Origin: an uncultured Bacteroides sp.
GTDB taxonomy: Bacteria > Bacteroidota > Bacteroidia > Bacteroidales > Bacteroidaceae
Direction of reading: 5' to 3'
DNA length: 22,030 nucleotides
Assembly: GCF_910585845.1 (NCBI RefSeq)
Contig: NZ_CAJUHF010000053.1
Span: 1 to 22,030 of the forward strand
Of this stretch, positions 13,110-19,850 are shown in pieces. The translations under genes were made by a program, and so were the position numbers. The first letter of the stretch is position 1; every line of letters starts with the position of its first letter. The notes beneath the pieces are model-generated. The model saw nothing but the letters and a program-made list of their open reading frames with translations. It had not been told where the DNA came from and made no database searches.

Positions 13110-13752
13110 TCAAGTATTCCTCCATTTTATCATCTTTCAATGTTTTGGCAGCACCTTCTTCCCAAATCACATAGGGTTCACCGGGCTTTTCCATAAAGCG
13201 ACTCTTGCACCAGGCCTTGAAGCAGCTCACCATGATTTTCACATCGGCATCATATTCCACCTTGCGGGCGCTTCTGCCTGCCGGATGGGATCCTTCTGCA
13301 TGGCTGATGAAGATAAACAGTTTCTTGGGGTGGCGCTCCTTGAACTCCTTGTAGGTCTTGTAGTTCAAACCGCTATACTGGAAACTGTCTATAATCACGA
13401 TGCCGGGACTGCCCCGGCGCTGCAGACGTTCCTCCAGCTGGTCCATCGACTCGCGGTCAAGGATAATCAGCTTCTTTTTAACTTCCCCCATCTTGTGCCG
13501 TTTCAGGCTCATCTGAAACGAAAGGCCGGTGCTTTCTTCCAGGCTGTCATAGATTACGCGTCCGAAACCGCACAGGTACTTGGCCAACTGCATCACAAAG
13601 CTGCTCTTTCCGTTCCCGCTGGCACCCCAGATAATCCACACGCCACTCTTGGCAGGGTTGCCTATCGAGGCTTGCCAAGCCCCGGTAAACTCATACCGGG
13701 GTATCTTCATACTCAGCACCTCACCGGGGCTGTAGGCTCTTTTCAGTTTCAT
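13090..13752 (-). CDS. RecA/DnaB-type P-loop ATPase
   Basis: The protein is 220 aa. Walker A is G43-A-S-G-N-G-K-S50 (WIIWGASGNGKSSFVMQL). Walker B is at 118-122 (IVIID, followed by SFQYSGL). RVIYDSLEES near 65-74 follows the first strand as in RecA/KaiC/DnaB folds, and LFIFISHAEG near 145-154 matches the sensor strand of that fold. It lacks an N-terminal DnaG-binding domain, so a full replicative helicase is unlikely; a helicase loader-like or recombination-mediator role is more plausible. It overlaps the MuB-like gene by 4 bases (ATGA), so the two ATPases are co-translated and may act together in replicative transposition. Confidence 0.8.
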   Translation of the reverse strand: MKLKRAYSPGEVLSMKIPRYEFTGAWQASIGNPAKSGVWIIWGASGNGKSSFVMQLAKYLCGFGRVIYDSLEESTGLSFQMSLKRHKMGEVKKKLIILDRESMDQLEERLQRRGSPGIVIIDSFQYSGLNYKTYKEFKERHPKKLFIFISHAEGSHPAGRSARKVEYDADVKIMVSCFKAWCKSRFMEKPGEPYVIWEEGAAKTLKDDKMEEYLNDGMGE

Positions 13753-14630
13753 GCTTGCATCCTCCTTAATTTTTCGATTTCGGTATATACGCGCCGCAAG
13801 CCGCCTCCGGTGCTGTGAACGATCTTGGCAATGTCGGCACCGTCTGGGGCATTGATTTTGGCTACAATGGCAGCCTGTGCCTTCAGAAACTTTTCGCGTT
13901 CCTGCGCATCGTCTGGGGTCACCTTGCTGTAGGAGTCACCGTAGCGACTCAACATTTCGGTATAACCCACCTTCTTGCCTTCGATGGCGCGGTTGATCTT
14001 TTCCTTCAGCCCGTCTGCACCCATCATATACCACGCACAGCAGCGCTCGGTGGCGTTCCACAGGGCCTTCAGTTCAAGGAAGGCTTCATACTGCAGGTCG
14101 CCGGCTTCGTCCAGAATAACCAGGGGCGTATCTATCGTGCGGAGGTAGGCTACCAAGTCCTCATACACGTCGCTGTAGCGTCCGTTGCTGGTCACGCCGA
14201 ATTCCTTGGCAATGTAGCGTATCAGCTTCAACTTGGTCTTCACCTGGCTGCAGTCCACATATACGGCGTGCTTGTGCTGCTTCACGTAAGCTTTCGCTGT
14301 AAAGGTCTTGCCGATATTGGGCATATCGCACAGGATGGCGCTCAGCCCGCTTCCCTGGCACACTTCCAGCTGCTTGCTCACAAACACATAGGTCGGGGTC
14401 TGTGCTGCCTGCCAGGGCATTTCCGTACGCAGTTGCACGCCCAGTCTTCGGGCTATGCCTACCCAGTTGGCATCACTGACCTGCTTTTCATAATTGCCCC
14501 GCTTGATGGTATTGTACACACTGGGGGCTATGCCCAGTGCCGTAGCATGACGGTTGTCACTGGGGTAATTTTCACGATCGGCGGCTATCGCTGCCACAAT
14601 ACGCTGCTTTACTTCATTTGTTATTTCCAT
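13749..14630 (-). CDS. MuB-like transposition target-capture ATPase
   Basis: The protein is 293 aa, close to Mu B (about 312). The N-terminus has a helix-turn-helix (ATALGIAPSVYNTIKRG, about 29-45), as in MuB. The AAA+ core has Walker A C101-DMPNIGK-T109, Walker B at 171-175 (VILDE, then AGDL) and a C-terminal GGGLRRVYTEIEKLRR with R279/R280 as likely sensor-2 arginine. MuB coats target DNA, brings it to the transposase and gives target immunity by ATP hydrolysis. It follows the transposase by 36 bases in the early operon, the Mu A-B order. Confidence 0.9.
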   Translation of the reverse strand: MEITNEVKQRIVAAIAADRENYPSDNRHATALGIAPSVYNTIKRGNYEKQVSDANWVGIARRLGVQLRTEMPWQAAQTPTYVFVSKQLEVCQGSGLSAILCDMPNIGKTFTAKAYVKQHKHAVYVDCSQVKTKLKLIRYIAKEFGVTSNGRYSDVYEDLVAYLRTIDTPLVILDEAGDLQYEAFLELKALWNATERCCAWYMMGADGLKEKINRAIEGKKVGYTEMLSRYGDSYSKVTPDDAQEREKFLKAQAAIVAKINAPDGADIAKIVHSTGGGLRRVYTEIEKLRRMQA

Positions 14631-14666
14631 TTGAATGCTGTTTTAAATTCGTTCTAACGTCGTTAA

Positions 14667-16772
14667 TTATATCTTGGCTACTGCATCATGCTCGAAAGCA
14701 CTGATGTCCATATAGGCTGAGTAATCTTCTTCCTCGGCTTGGGTAGGAAGGGGAACGGCTTCCGCCTGTACCTCTGTTATCAGCTTAGCTTCCTCTTTGG
14801 CAAGGATACCCACACGCTTGATCTTGCCGTCCTTCATCATCTTGTCGAATTGAGCTACATACTTGGATTGTTCGGTATAGGCTGCCTTATCTACTTCGGT
14901 CTGCTCAGCTGTATTCTCATTGTAACGGGCTACGGGCTTGCAGGTGGCGATATATCGTCCGTTCTGGTAGATATATACCTCGTTGATGGTTCCGTCGGCA
15001 TCGGGCAGATAATAGGCATCTACCTTGTAGTTCCTCGGCTCCAACTTTTCGATGATTTCCGGGCTAGGCAGTCCGTATTGGTTGTACATCACCGTGCAGT
15101 AGGTGTTCTGCTGGATGGTTGTTTCGGTGTGCTGCCCGATGAACCGGTAAAGAACGGCCTTGTCCCAAGGTGCAAGGTTCGGATTCTGGTGGGCGCAAAG
15201 CACGTCCCAACGGCTCATGCCCGGATAGCGCTTTTGGTTGGGGTGAGGCTGCGCGTTGAAGGTCTGGATGGCGCGTATATCATCGGCTACCAGTTCTTCA
15301 TAGCTGTAGGCCTTCACCTTGTAGGTGTTGTTCTTTTCGTCATACACCTTCTCTTCTTTCGGGCGGTTGGCTTCCAGCTTGGCCCACCAGCGACCGATAC
15401 CTACCTGCGTGCGTTTCTCCACGCCGTACTTCTTTTCGCGGTTCTTGTGCTCGGCACGTTTTTCACGCGAGTTCCCGGGGTTACACCAGCGTATCAAGGG
15501 GAAGACGGTACCAGCTTGCATCAAGCCGTCGGCAAAGTCACTTACCAGGTGGTGTTCCACTTCCAGCTCGGCGGGGATATACATGCCGTTCCGGTCCAGG
15601 GTCTGGAACATGTTTCGCATGCAGTCCAAAAACAACTCGGTAGTCTTGTACCGGTTGTAGGCATATCCTACCACAGCGCCGCTCACCACATCGTAGGCAT
15701 AATAGGCTTTCACACGGTTGCCATCCTTCATCGGGCGAGGCAGGTCGCGGTCATCAAGGCTCACCTTGCTCAATGAGAACTCACCGATGCTGCGCAGATG
15801 GTAGGGGCGGTAGGCGTTGTTGAAATCCCATTGGCTCATGTGAAGCTTGGCTCTAAGGGCCTTGTTTTTGGGGTTGTTCAGGTAGTTGGCTACCGTGGCC
15901 GGACTTAACACCAGCGGATTTCCATTCTTGTCGGTAAAGTCTGCTGGGTTCAACACCTCGCCGGTTTCGGGGTCATACAGTTCCAAATCACCTTGTACAA
16001 ACATATTGTACTGCTCCCACACGGTGGTATTGAAGGGCTGCTCCGGCTGGGCATCGATGCTCAGCAGCAGGCGCTCAATGTCGTAGGTCACTTTCCGGCG
16101 GTTCTGGTTCATGAACTTGCGGCTGATAAGACTTTCATAGCCGTTGGCTTTAAAATCATTCACACGCTTCTTGAAGCGGTTGGAACTCACAGGCAAGGTG
16201 TGGCCGAACTCTGCTTGATAATAACTGATGGCTCCTGCCAGCTCACCCCAGTTCACCGGACCGGCCTTCATGGCCTTACGCATAAAGGTGGCATCCTCCA
16301 TGGCACGCATCACTGCCTCAATTACCGAAGCGTTTACCGTATATTCTTGGATGTGTTTCGGTGGCAGTGCATCTCCGTTGTCAAAACGGAACCGGGTGTA
16401 AAATTCCCGGGCTTTCGCATCGATGTGGTAATGGCTGCCGAGCCAGTTTCTTATTACGTCTTCTTTCATATCTCCGTATTTTAGTTTTATCCTTTCCTGA
16501 AACCGTAGGGGCATGGTCGCTATCTCTACCAGTGCATAGCTTCCAAGCCCCTTGCCGGGTCGCACTACGTTGATTTCTTTCTTGGCCGCTAATTTCTTGT
16601 AATTGGGTACCGACAGGATGGGAGCAAGTTCTTCTTCGGAAAGAGTGGAAGGATGAACTCCTTTCAACGTGCGGCTTCTGCTGTAGTCTGCCTTTCCGTT
16701 CACCAGCACCGGTCGGTCATCGTAAGTCAGGTCATTGTAGGATATGCACAATATCTTTCCATAATACTCCAT
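14667..16772 (-). CDS. MuA-like DDE transposase
   Basis: The protein is 701 aa (Mu A is 663). The N-terminal part (about 1-230) contains the end-binding regions; 'ISYYQAEFGHTLPVSSNRFKK' near 182 is an HTH-like unit. The catalytic RNase H-like core shows VSLDDRDLP (D340/D341, equivalent to Mu D269), then YYAYDVVSGAVVGYAY, a strand AELEVEHHL with E406 at the place of Mu D336, and NPGNSREKRAEHKNREKKYG with E437 or E441 as Mu E392. Domain III (about 560-701) is the usual beta-rich and basic C-terminus; the last segment (PLPTQAEEEDYSAYMDI) may contact MuB. It carries out replicative transposition, also used for phage DNA replication. The second acidic residue appears to be Glu, which is unusual. 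Confidence 0.93.
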   Translation of the reverse strand: MEYYGKILCISYNDLTYDDRPVLVNGKADYSRSRTLKGVHPSTLSEEELAPILSVPNYKKLAAKKEINVVRPGKGLGSYALVEIATMPLRFQERIKLKYGDMKEDVIRNWLGSHYHIDAKAREFYTRFRFDNGDALPPKHIQEYTVNASVIEAVMRAMEDATFMRKAMKAGPVNWGELAGAISYYQAEFGHTLPVSSNRFKKRVNDFKANGYESLISRKFMNQNRRKVTYDIERLLLSIDAQPEQPFNTTVWEQYNMFVQGDLELYDPETGEVLNPADFTDKNGNPLVLSPATVANYLNNPKNKALRAKLHMSQWDFNNAYRPYHLRSIGEFSLSKVSLDDRDLPRPMKDGNRVKAYYAYDVVSGAVVGYAYNRYKTTELFLDCMRNMFQTLDRNGMYIPAELEVEHHLVSDFADGLMQAGTVFPLIRWCNPGNSREKRAEHKNREKKYGVEKRTQVGIGRWWAKLEANRPKEEKVYDEKNNTYKVKAYSYEELVADDIRAIQTFNAQPHPNQKRYPGMSRWDVLCAHQNPNLAPWDKAVLYRFIGQHTETTIQQNTYCTVMYNQYGLPSPEIIEKLEPRNYKVDAYYLPDADGTINEVYIYQNGRYIATCKPVARYNENTAEQTEVDKAAYTEQSKYVAQFDKMMKDGKIKRVGILAKEEAKLITEVQAEAVPLPTQAEEEDYSAYMDISAFEHDAVAKI

Positions 16773-16783
16773 TTCATTTCTGT

Positions 16784-17164
16784 TTATAAGGCGGCTGCCA
16801 TCTGTTGGGTCTCGTGCTGCAGCTGCATGAAGTCTGATACAAACTCACATTGGTAGGTTTCGGTCCGTTTTCCGTCCACGTACACGTCCACATCGTTGGT
16901 CTTCCGGTGGACTACCAGTTTTACACGGGGACCGAAGGTGCAGGTCATGGTTTTCTCGCACTCTTCAAAGGTGGTTTCGCAGTTCGGGATGAAGTTCCCG
17001 TCGGTCAGTTTACCGCCTCGTTTCAAGGCGAGGGTGCGGATCCGGCGGGCTTGGTCACTGTCACGGACAAAATTCAGTGCCTGCCACACAGCCTGACGGC
17101 TGCACTTAAAGGTCTTCATCAGGAAGGTCTTTGTCTCGTTATCTGTCAAAATCTGCTTTCTCAT
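16784..17164 (-). CDS. Early HTH-like protein of unknown function
   Basis: The protein is 126 aa. Residues about 14-36 (FLMKTFKCSRQAVWQALNFVRD) look like a helix-turn-helix, followed by basic DQARRIRTLALKRGG. The C-terminal half has strands (PRVKLVVHRKTNDVDVYVDGKRTETYQ) and a closing helix. It sits immediately before the transposase gene (11 bases). A DNA-binding regulator or transposition helper is plausible; there is no family match by eye. Confidence 0.6.
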   Translation of the reverse strand: MRKQILTDNETKTFLMKTFKCSRQAVWQALNFVRDSDQARRIRTLALKRGGKLTDGNFIPNCETTFEECEKTMTCTFGPRVKLVVHRKTNDVDVYVDGKRTETYQCEFVSDFMQLQHETQQMAAAL

Positions 17165-17192
17165 ATCGTTTATCTCTTGATATATTGCTCAT

Positions 17193-17498
17193 TTATAATT
17201 CCTCAATCGCTTTCCGCTTGATGTCATCCGAATCATCCGGAAGGATCTCGTAAAGGCGTGTTCCCTTCTTCAGTTCCTCAATCAGCACCTGCATGGCTTC
17301 CTCGCACACACAGCTCACATTCTCTATCACCCGGTAGGCATCCGAGTTGCTGATCGCATCCTCTGTCATGAACTGTCCGGCCAAATCCATAGCCTGGTCG
17401 GCAATGTTCTGTGTATGGGCCGCACTGCTTATCATCGTGCGAAGCTTCTGCTTGAACTGGCGTTCAGCCCTTCTTCCTTGGTTGAAATTCTTTGCCAT
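17193..17498 (-). CDS. Early hypothetical helical protein
   Basis: The protein is 101 aa: a basic start (MAKNFNQGRRAERQFKQKLR), then nearly all helix with acidic residues (IENVSCVCEEAMQVLIEELKKG), ending DDIKRKAIEEL. It lies in the early operon after a 159-base gap that holds a tRNA 3'-end-like hairpin, and 28 bases before the HTH-like gene. No function can be assigned. Confidence 0.55.
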   Translation of the reverse strand: MAKNFNQGRRAERQFKQKLRTMISSAAHTQNIADQAMDLAGQFMTEDAISNSDAYRVIENVSCVCEEAMQVLIEELKKGTRLYEILPDDSDDIKRKAIEEL

Positions 17499-17522
17499 AA
17501 ATCTAAATTTTAGAGGTTTATA

Positions 17523-17622
17523 TCGTGGGGCGCGGGGAATCGAACCCCGGCGGCTTTCTACGCTTTCTTATTTCGCTTTCTCATTTTCTATTTACCAACT
17601 TTCCGGCCGTGCCTGCCGCCCC
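17523..17622 (-). other. tRNA 3'-end-like structure in an intergenic gap (not a functional tRNA)
   Basis: Read on the minus strand, 17549-17533 folds as a perfect T-arm: CGGGG-TTCGATT-CCCCG, with a 7-base loop. It is followed by CGCCCC, a discriminator-like A and CGA where CCA would be expected (17532-17523). A matching GGGGCG that can pair with CGCCCC lies 96 bases upstream (17622-17617). No D-arm or anticodon arm of normal size is seen between, so it is not a working tRNA. It may be a tRNA remnant or a structured leader of the following gene. Confidence 0.4.
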
Positions 17623-17657
17623 TGCCCGTCTTTCCGGGCTGCCAGTTATCCGGCAAT

Positions 17658-18050
17658 CTATTTGCCTTGTTCTTCTATCATCGAAAGGACAACCTTTCTG
17701 TCTTCATCCCAAAGCGGAAGCCCCAATTCGATGGTCCGTTTCACCACTTCCACCTCACCGGCCAGCCTTACCGCTTCTTTGCGGAAATCGGTATCGTCAT
17801 ACGCATGTGCCTTGCCAATCAGAAAGTCGGTCAGGCTGTCGATAACTTCCTTTTGACGTTCACATTTCATTTCATAGTTCAGCACTCGTACATGAACATC
17901 GCGGATAATCCGGCTGTCCCCATGTTTCTTGAAATCTTTGCAGAACTCATCCTTGTTCATCGAAGTGTTCAGATAAACCGCACAGATGTAATCAAAATCC
18001 TCTACTGTAGGGGTTATCCCCGTCCGTTCCATAAATTCTTGCTGTGTCAT
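17658..18050 (-). CDS. Early hypothetical protein
   Basis: The protein is 130 aa. It starts MTQQEFMERTGITPTVEDFDYICAVYL, with DEFCKDFKKHGDSRIIRDV and a long helix from NYEMKCERQKEVIDSLTDFLIGKAHAYDD onward. It seems all-helical and acidic. It lies second in the early operon, 21 bases after the first gene. Similar 'T..T..EF..I...Y' starts occur in phage and mobile-element proteins of Bacteroidales, but I cannot give a function. Confidence 0.6.
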   Translation of the reverse strand: MTQQEFMERTGITPTVEDFDYICAVYLNTSMNKDEFCKDFKKHGDSRIIRDVHVRVLNYEMKCERQKEVIDSLTDFLIGKAHAYDDTDFRKEAVRLAGEVEVVKRTIELGLPLWDEDRKVVLSMIEEQGK

Positions 18051-18071
18051 AAACTCACTTATTTTATTGTA

Positions 18072-18287
18072 TTACTCTGCATCTTCAATTTTGAAAGAAA
18101 AGCACTTATCCGCCAATACTCTTTTTACAAAGTCTAAGTCGTATCTATCAGCCGAAAAGAAAACTGCCTGATAATCTACACTGGGATAAGCCTTGATTGC
18201 TGTTGTATCCACCATCTTCTTGACCAGCCCGTAAAGAATTTCGGCGGTCTCAGCTGTTGCTTGAACTATAATTACTTTTGCTTTCAT
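18072..18287 (-). CDS. First gene of the early operon, hypothetical
   Basis: The protein is 71 aa: MKAKVIIVQATAETAEILYGLVKKMVDTTA, then SVDYQAVFFSADRYDLDFVKRVLADKCFSFKIEDAE. It has a beta-alpha-beta-alpha-beta pattern (KVIIVQA, helix, YQAVFFSA, helix, CFSFKI), like a small ferredoxin-fold protein. It takes the place of Mu ner, but no HTH is seen. The strong early promoter lies about 75 bases upstream, so it is expected to be made first on induction. Confidence 0.6.
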   Translation of the reverse strand: MKAKVIIVQATAETAEILYGLVKKMVDTTAIKAYPSVDYQAVFFSADRYDLDFVKRVLADKCFSFKIEDAE

Positions 18288-18305
18288 TTACTTTAATCCT
18301 TAAAA

Positions 18306-18337
18306 TTCGCTAATCACACGCCTTTTTTGTATCTTTG
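18306..18337 (+). promoter_or_regulatory. Repressor promoter
   Basis: TTCG (18306-18309), a 20-base spacer and TATCTTTG (18330-18337) match the Bacteroides promoter form with one mismatch in the first box. The transcript would start near 18345, inside the dyad operator, and read into the repressor ATG at 18403. Confidence 0.6.
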
Positions 18338-18343
18338 GCGCGC

Positions 18344-18360
18344 TGTTTACATCTTAAACA
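18344..18360. promoter_or_regulatory. Operator dyad TGTTTA-N5-TAAACA
   Basis: A perfect 6-bp inverted repeat with a 5-base centre lies exactly between the -7 boxes of the two facing promoters and covers both expected start sites. GC-rich GCGC/CGC flanks extend the symmetry loosely. It is the best candidate binding site for the adjacent repressor. Confidence 0.65.
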
Positions 18361-18365
18361 CGCTG

Positions 18366-18396
18366 CAAATATATAGAATTATTTCAATATACCAAA
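18366..18396 (-). promoter_or_regulatory. Early promoter
   Basis: On the minus strand TTTG (18396-18393), a 19-base spacer and TATATTTG (18373-18366) match the Bacteroides consensus perfectly. It drives the early operon from 18287 leftward. The start should lie near 18358, within the dyad operator, so a bound repressor would block it. Confidence 0.8.
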
Positions 18397-18402
18397 CTAA
18401 AT

Positions 18403-19107
18403 ATGGAAGAAAATCAATATAAGGGCATGAATTTTATAGAAAGACTTCAATATTTCATGGAGAAAAAGGGCATAAATGACAATCAAATGACTGTCAATGC
18501 CGGTCTTTCTGTTGGACTTATCGGGAAAGCAAAGGTGTCTGGCAAAGGTATGAGCTCAATGAATATTGAAAAAATTCTATTAGCCTATCCAGAATTATCT
18601 GCCGATTGGTTACTTACTGGTGCAGGTAGCATGTTGAAAGATGATTTGAACGGCATTCAAACAGCAGACGAAGCCAATCCTTCGACTCTGCCTACAACAT
18701 CTATGAACCCATCTGTCGGCACACCATACTACGATGTTGACTTTATTGGGGGATTCGATGAGGTGTTCAACTCTCAGGTAAACATACCCGCCACCAACAT
18801 CGTAATAAGGGGATTCGAAAAAGCCAGCCTCTGGTGCAATGTCACCGGCCACTCCATGGAGCCCAAAATAAACCATGGCGACATCATCGCCCTGCGACAA
18901 TGCACACTCAACGACATCCAGTATGGAGAAATCTATGCAGTGGTATTGGACACCATCCGTACCATCAAAATCCTGCGCAGGTCGCCGGATCCAAGCAAGT
19001 TGCGCTTCATTCCCATTAATACAGAGGACTACGATGAGCAGGAATTCGACAAATCACGCATCATGAATGTCTTTGAAGTCATTGGAAGCATCAGCAAGTT
19101 CTTCTAA
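18403..19107 (+). CDS. CI/LexA-type phage repressor (HTH + S24 peptidase)
   Basis: The protein is 234 aa. Residues about 10-75 form a helix-turn-helix domain of the Bacteroidales phage type (RLQYFMEKKGINDNQMTVNAG ... MNIEKILLAYPELSADWLLTG). Residues about 105-234 are a LexA/CI-like S24 peptidase with nucleophile S151 in GHSMEPKINHGD and K189 in TIRTIKIL. A cleavage site would be expected in the YYDVDFIGGFDE region; a G-G pair is found where A-G or C-G is usual. It reads toward the phage end, opposite the early operon, as the Mu c gene does, although Mu c itself has no S24 domain. RecA-stimulated self-cleavage, and so SOS induction, is possible. Confidence 0.9.
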   Translation: MEENQYKGMNFIERLQYFMEKKGINDNQMTVNAGLSVGLIGKAKVSGKGMSSMNIEKILLAYPELSADWLLTGAGSMLKDDLNGIQTADEANPSTLPTTSMNPSVGTPYYDVDFIGGFDEVFNSQVNIPATNIVIRGFEKASLWCNVTGHSMEPKINHGDIIALRQCTLNDIQYGEIYAVVLDTIRTIKILRRSPDPSKLRFIPINTEDYDEQEFDKSRIMNVFEVIGSISKFF

Positions 19108-19247
19108 TGAGGAAGCACATGCGTCATATCACCCAACAGGCACAATAAGACGCACGCACACACTTTTAGAGGCATTTACAGAGTATCAGGATGCAAAAAC
19201 AACTGTAAATCAAAGGCTTCACGCTATATATATAATGTGTATCGATA

Positions 19248-19298
19248 AAATAAGTGTCGTTTTTCCTATCTGAAAACAGCGAAAAACGGCACTTATTT
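19248..19298. terminator. 18-bp inverted repeat (possible bidirectional terminator)
   Basis: AAATAAGTGTCGTTTTTC (19248-19265) is complementary to GAAAAACGGCACTTATTT (19281-19298) with one mismatch, around a 15-base loop. It lies 140 bases after the repressor stop. It could end the repressor transcript, although no long T-run follows; a protein-binding dyad is the alternative. Confidence 0.5.
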
Positions 19299-19350
19299 AC
19301 ATTTACTGCATTCTTTCCTATTTCGGGCGAACCCTCCAAAAATCGAAAAA

Positions 19351-19420
19351 GTAACCCTAAAAGTAACCCTAAACTCATTAAAGTAGTAACCCTAAACAGT
19401 AACCGTAATAGTAACCCTAA
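19351..19420 (+). repeat. Five GTAACCCTAA iterons
   Basis: Copies lie at 19351-19360, 19363-19372, 19386-19395, 19399-19408 (GTAACCGTAA) and 19411-19420. Start distances are 12, 23, 13 and 12 bases, near one or two helical turns. The array is in the gap between the repressor and the 77-aa gene, about 740-810 bases from the phage end. It looks like a cluster of protein-binding sites, perhaps a transposition enhancer or repressor/transposase sites. Confidence 0.65.
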
Positions 19421-19447
19421 ACTCAAGATTACCACCCGTAAGGGCAT

Positions 19448-19473
19448 AAAAAAAGGGGAGCCATAAGCTCCCC
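19448..19473 (-). terminator. Rho-independent terminator of the 77-aa gene
   Basis: On the minus strand GGGGAGC-TTATG-GCTCCCC (19473-19455) is followed by seven T's (19454-19448). It is a textbook intrinsic terminator, 59 bases after the 77-aa gene stop, and isolates that gene from the repeats and repressor beyond. Confidence 0.85.
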
Positions 19474-19531
19474 AATCAGCATTCAAAGAAATAACGCCTA
19501 CAAGCCTTTCTAACGGCGTTATTATGTCGTT

Positions 19532-19765
19532 CTAACCATTGCCCTTACTACCGCCCGAAATGAGCGTAGATTGCTTAATTATAGCCTTTTTCGTGCATAT
19601 TGTGCCGTTACCAGACAGTCCGGCATGAAGCAGGTAATTCTTGGTTGCCCCCACCTGATCTGCCGTCAAAACCGTATAAACAGCCGATATACTGCTGAAA
19701 TACCAGTCTTTCTGCTTCGTTCCATCTATTTTATGCAGCAAATGCACATGAATCACTTTTGCCAT
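19532..19765 (-). CDS. Small hypothetical gene at the phage left end (own promoter and terminator)
   Basis: The protein is 77 aa: MAKVIHVHLLHKIDGTKQKDWYFSSISAVYTVL, then TADQVGATKNYLLHAGLSGNGTICTKKAIIKQSTLI. It has strands around KVIHVHLL and DWYFSSISAVYTVL and looks like a compact DNA- or protein-binding fold; no family is recognised. It lies between the repressor and the phage end with its own promoter box (19792-19785) and terminator, so it is an independent transcription unit, likely expressed in the lysogen. Such units often carry accessory (moron) functions such as superinfection exclusion. That role is inference. Confidence 0.65.
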   Translation of the reverse strand: MAKVIHVHLLHKIDGTKQKDWYFSSISAVYTVLTADQVGATKNYLLHAGLSGNGTICTKKAIIKQSTLISGGSKGNG

Positions 19766-19784
19766 ACTCGTTTCTATTATGCTG

Positions 19785-19792
19785 CAAATATA
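19785..19792 (-). promoter_or_regulatory. Promoter -7 box of the 77-aa gene
   Basis: TATATTTG on the minus strand is a perfect -7 box, followed by CAGC exactly as in the early promoter. The -33 region is weak (TTCT with a 20-base spacer). The expected start is only about 10 bases before the ATG at 19765. Confidence 0.55.
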
Positions 19793-19850
19793 CTAAATAA
19801 TGCTTATTTGGAAGAATTTTAAGGCATCATATTTGAAAATAGGCACAAAA

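Noticed and set aside
12556..15776. Long open frames on the plus strand (12556-13818, 13815-14657, 14739-15776)
   Set aside because: They run antisense to the MuA, MuB and RecA-like genes, which have clear motifs. Their products are rich in His, Leu, Val and Gly without domains, as expected of mirror frames.
17523..17622. A functional tRNA gene
   Set aside because: T-arm and acceptor-like parts exist, but no D-arm or anticodon arm of normal size fits between them and CCA reads CGA.
19254..19466. 70-aa frame MSFFLSENSEK... with repeated SNPK
   Set aside because: The repeated residues are simply the translation of the GTAACCCTAA DNA repeats, and the frame ends inside the terminator hairpin. 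No start signal is convincing.
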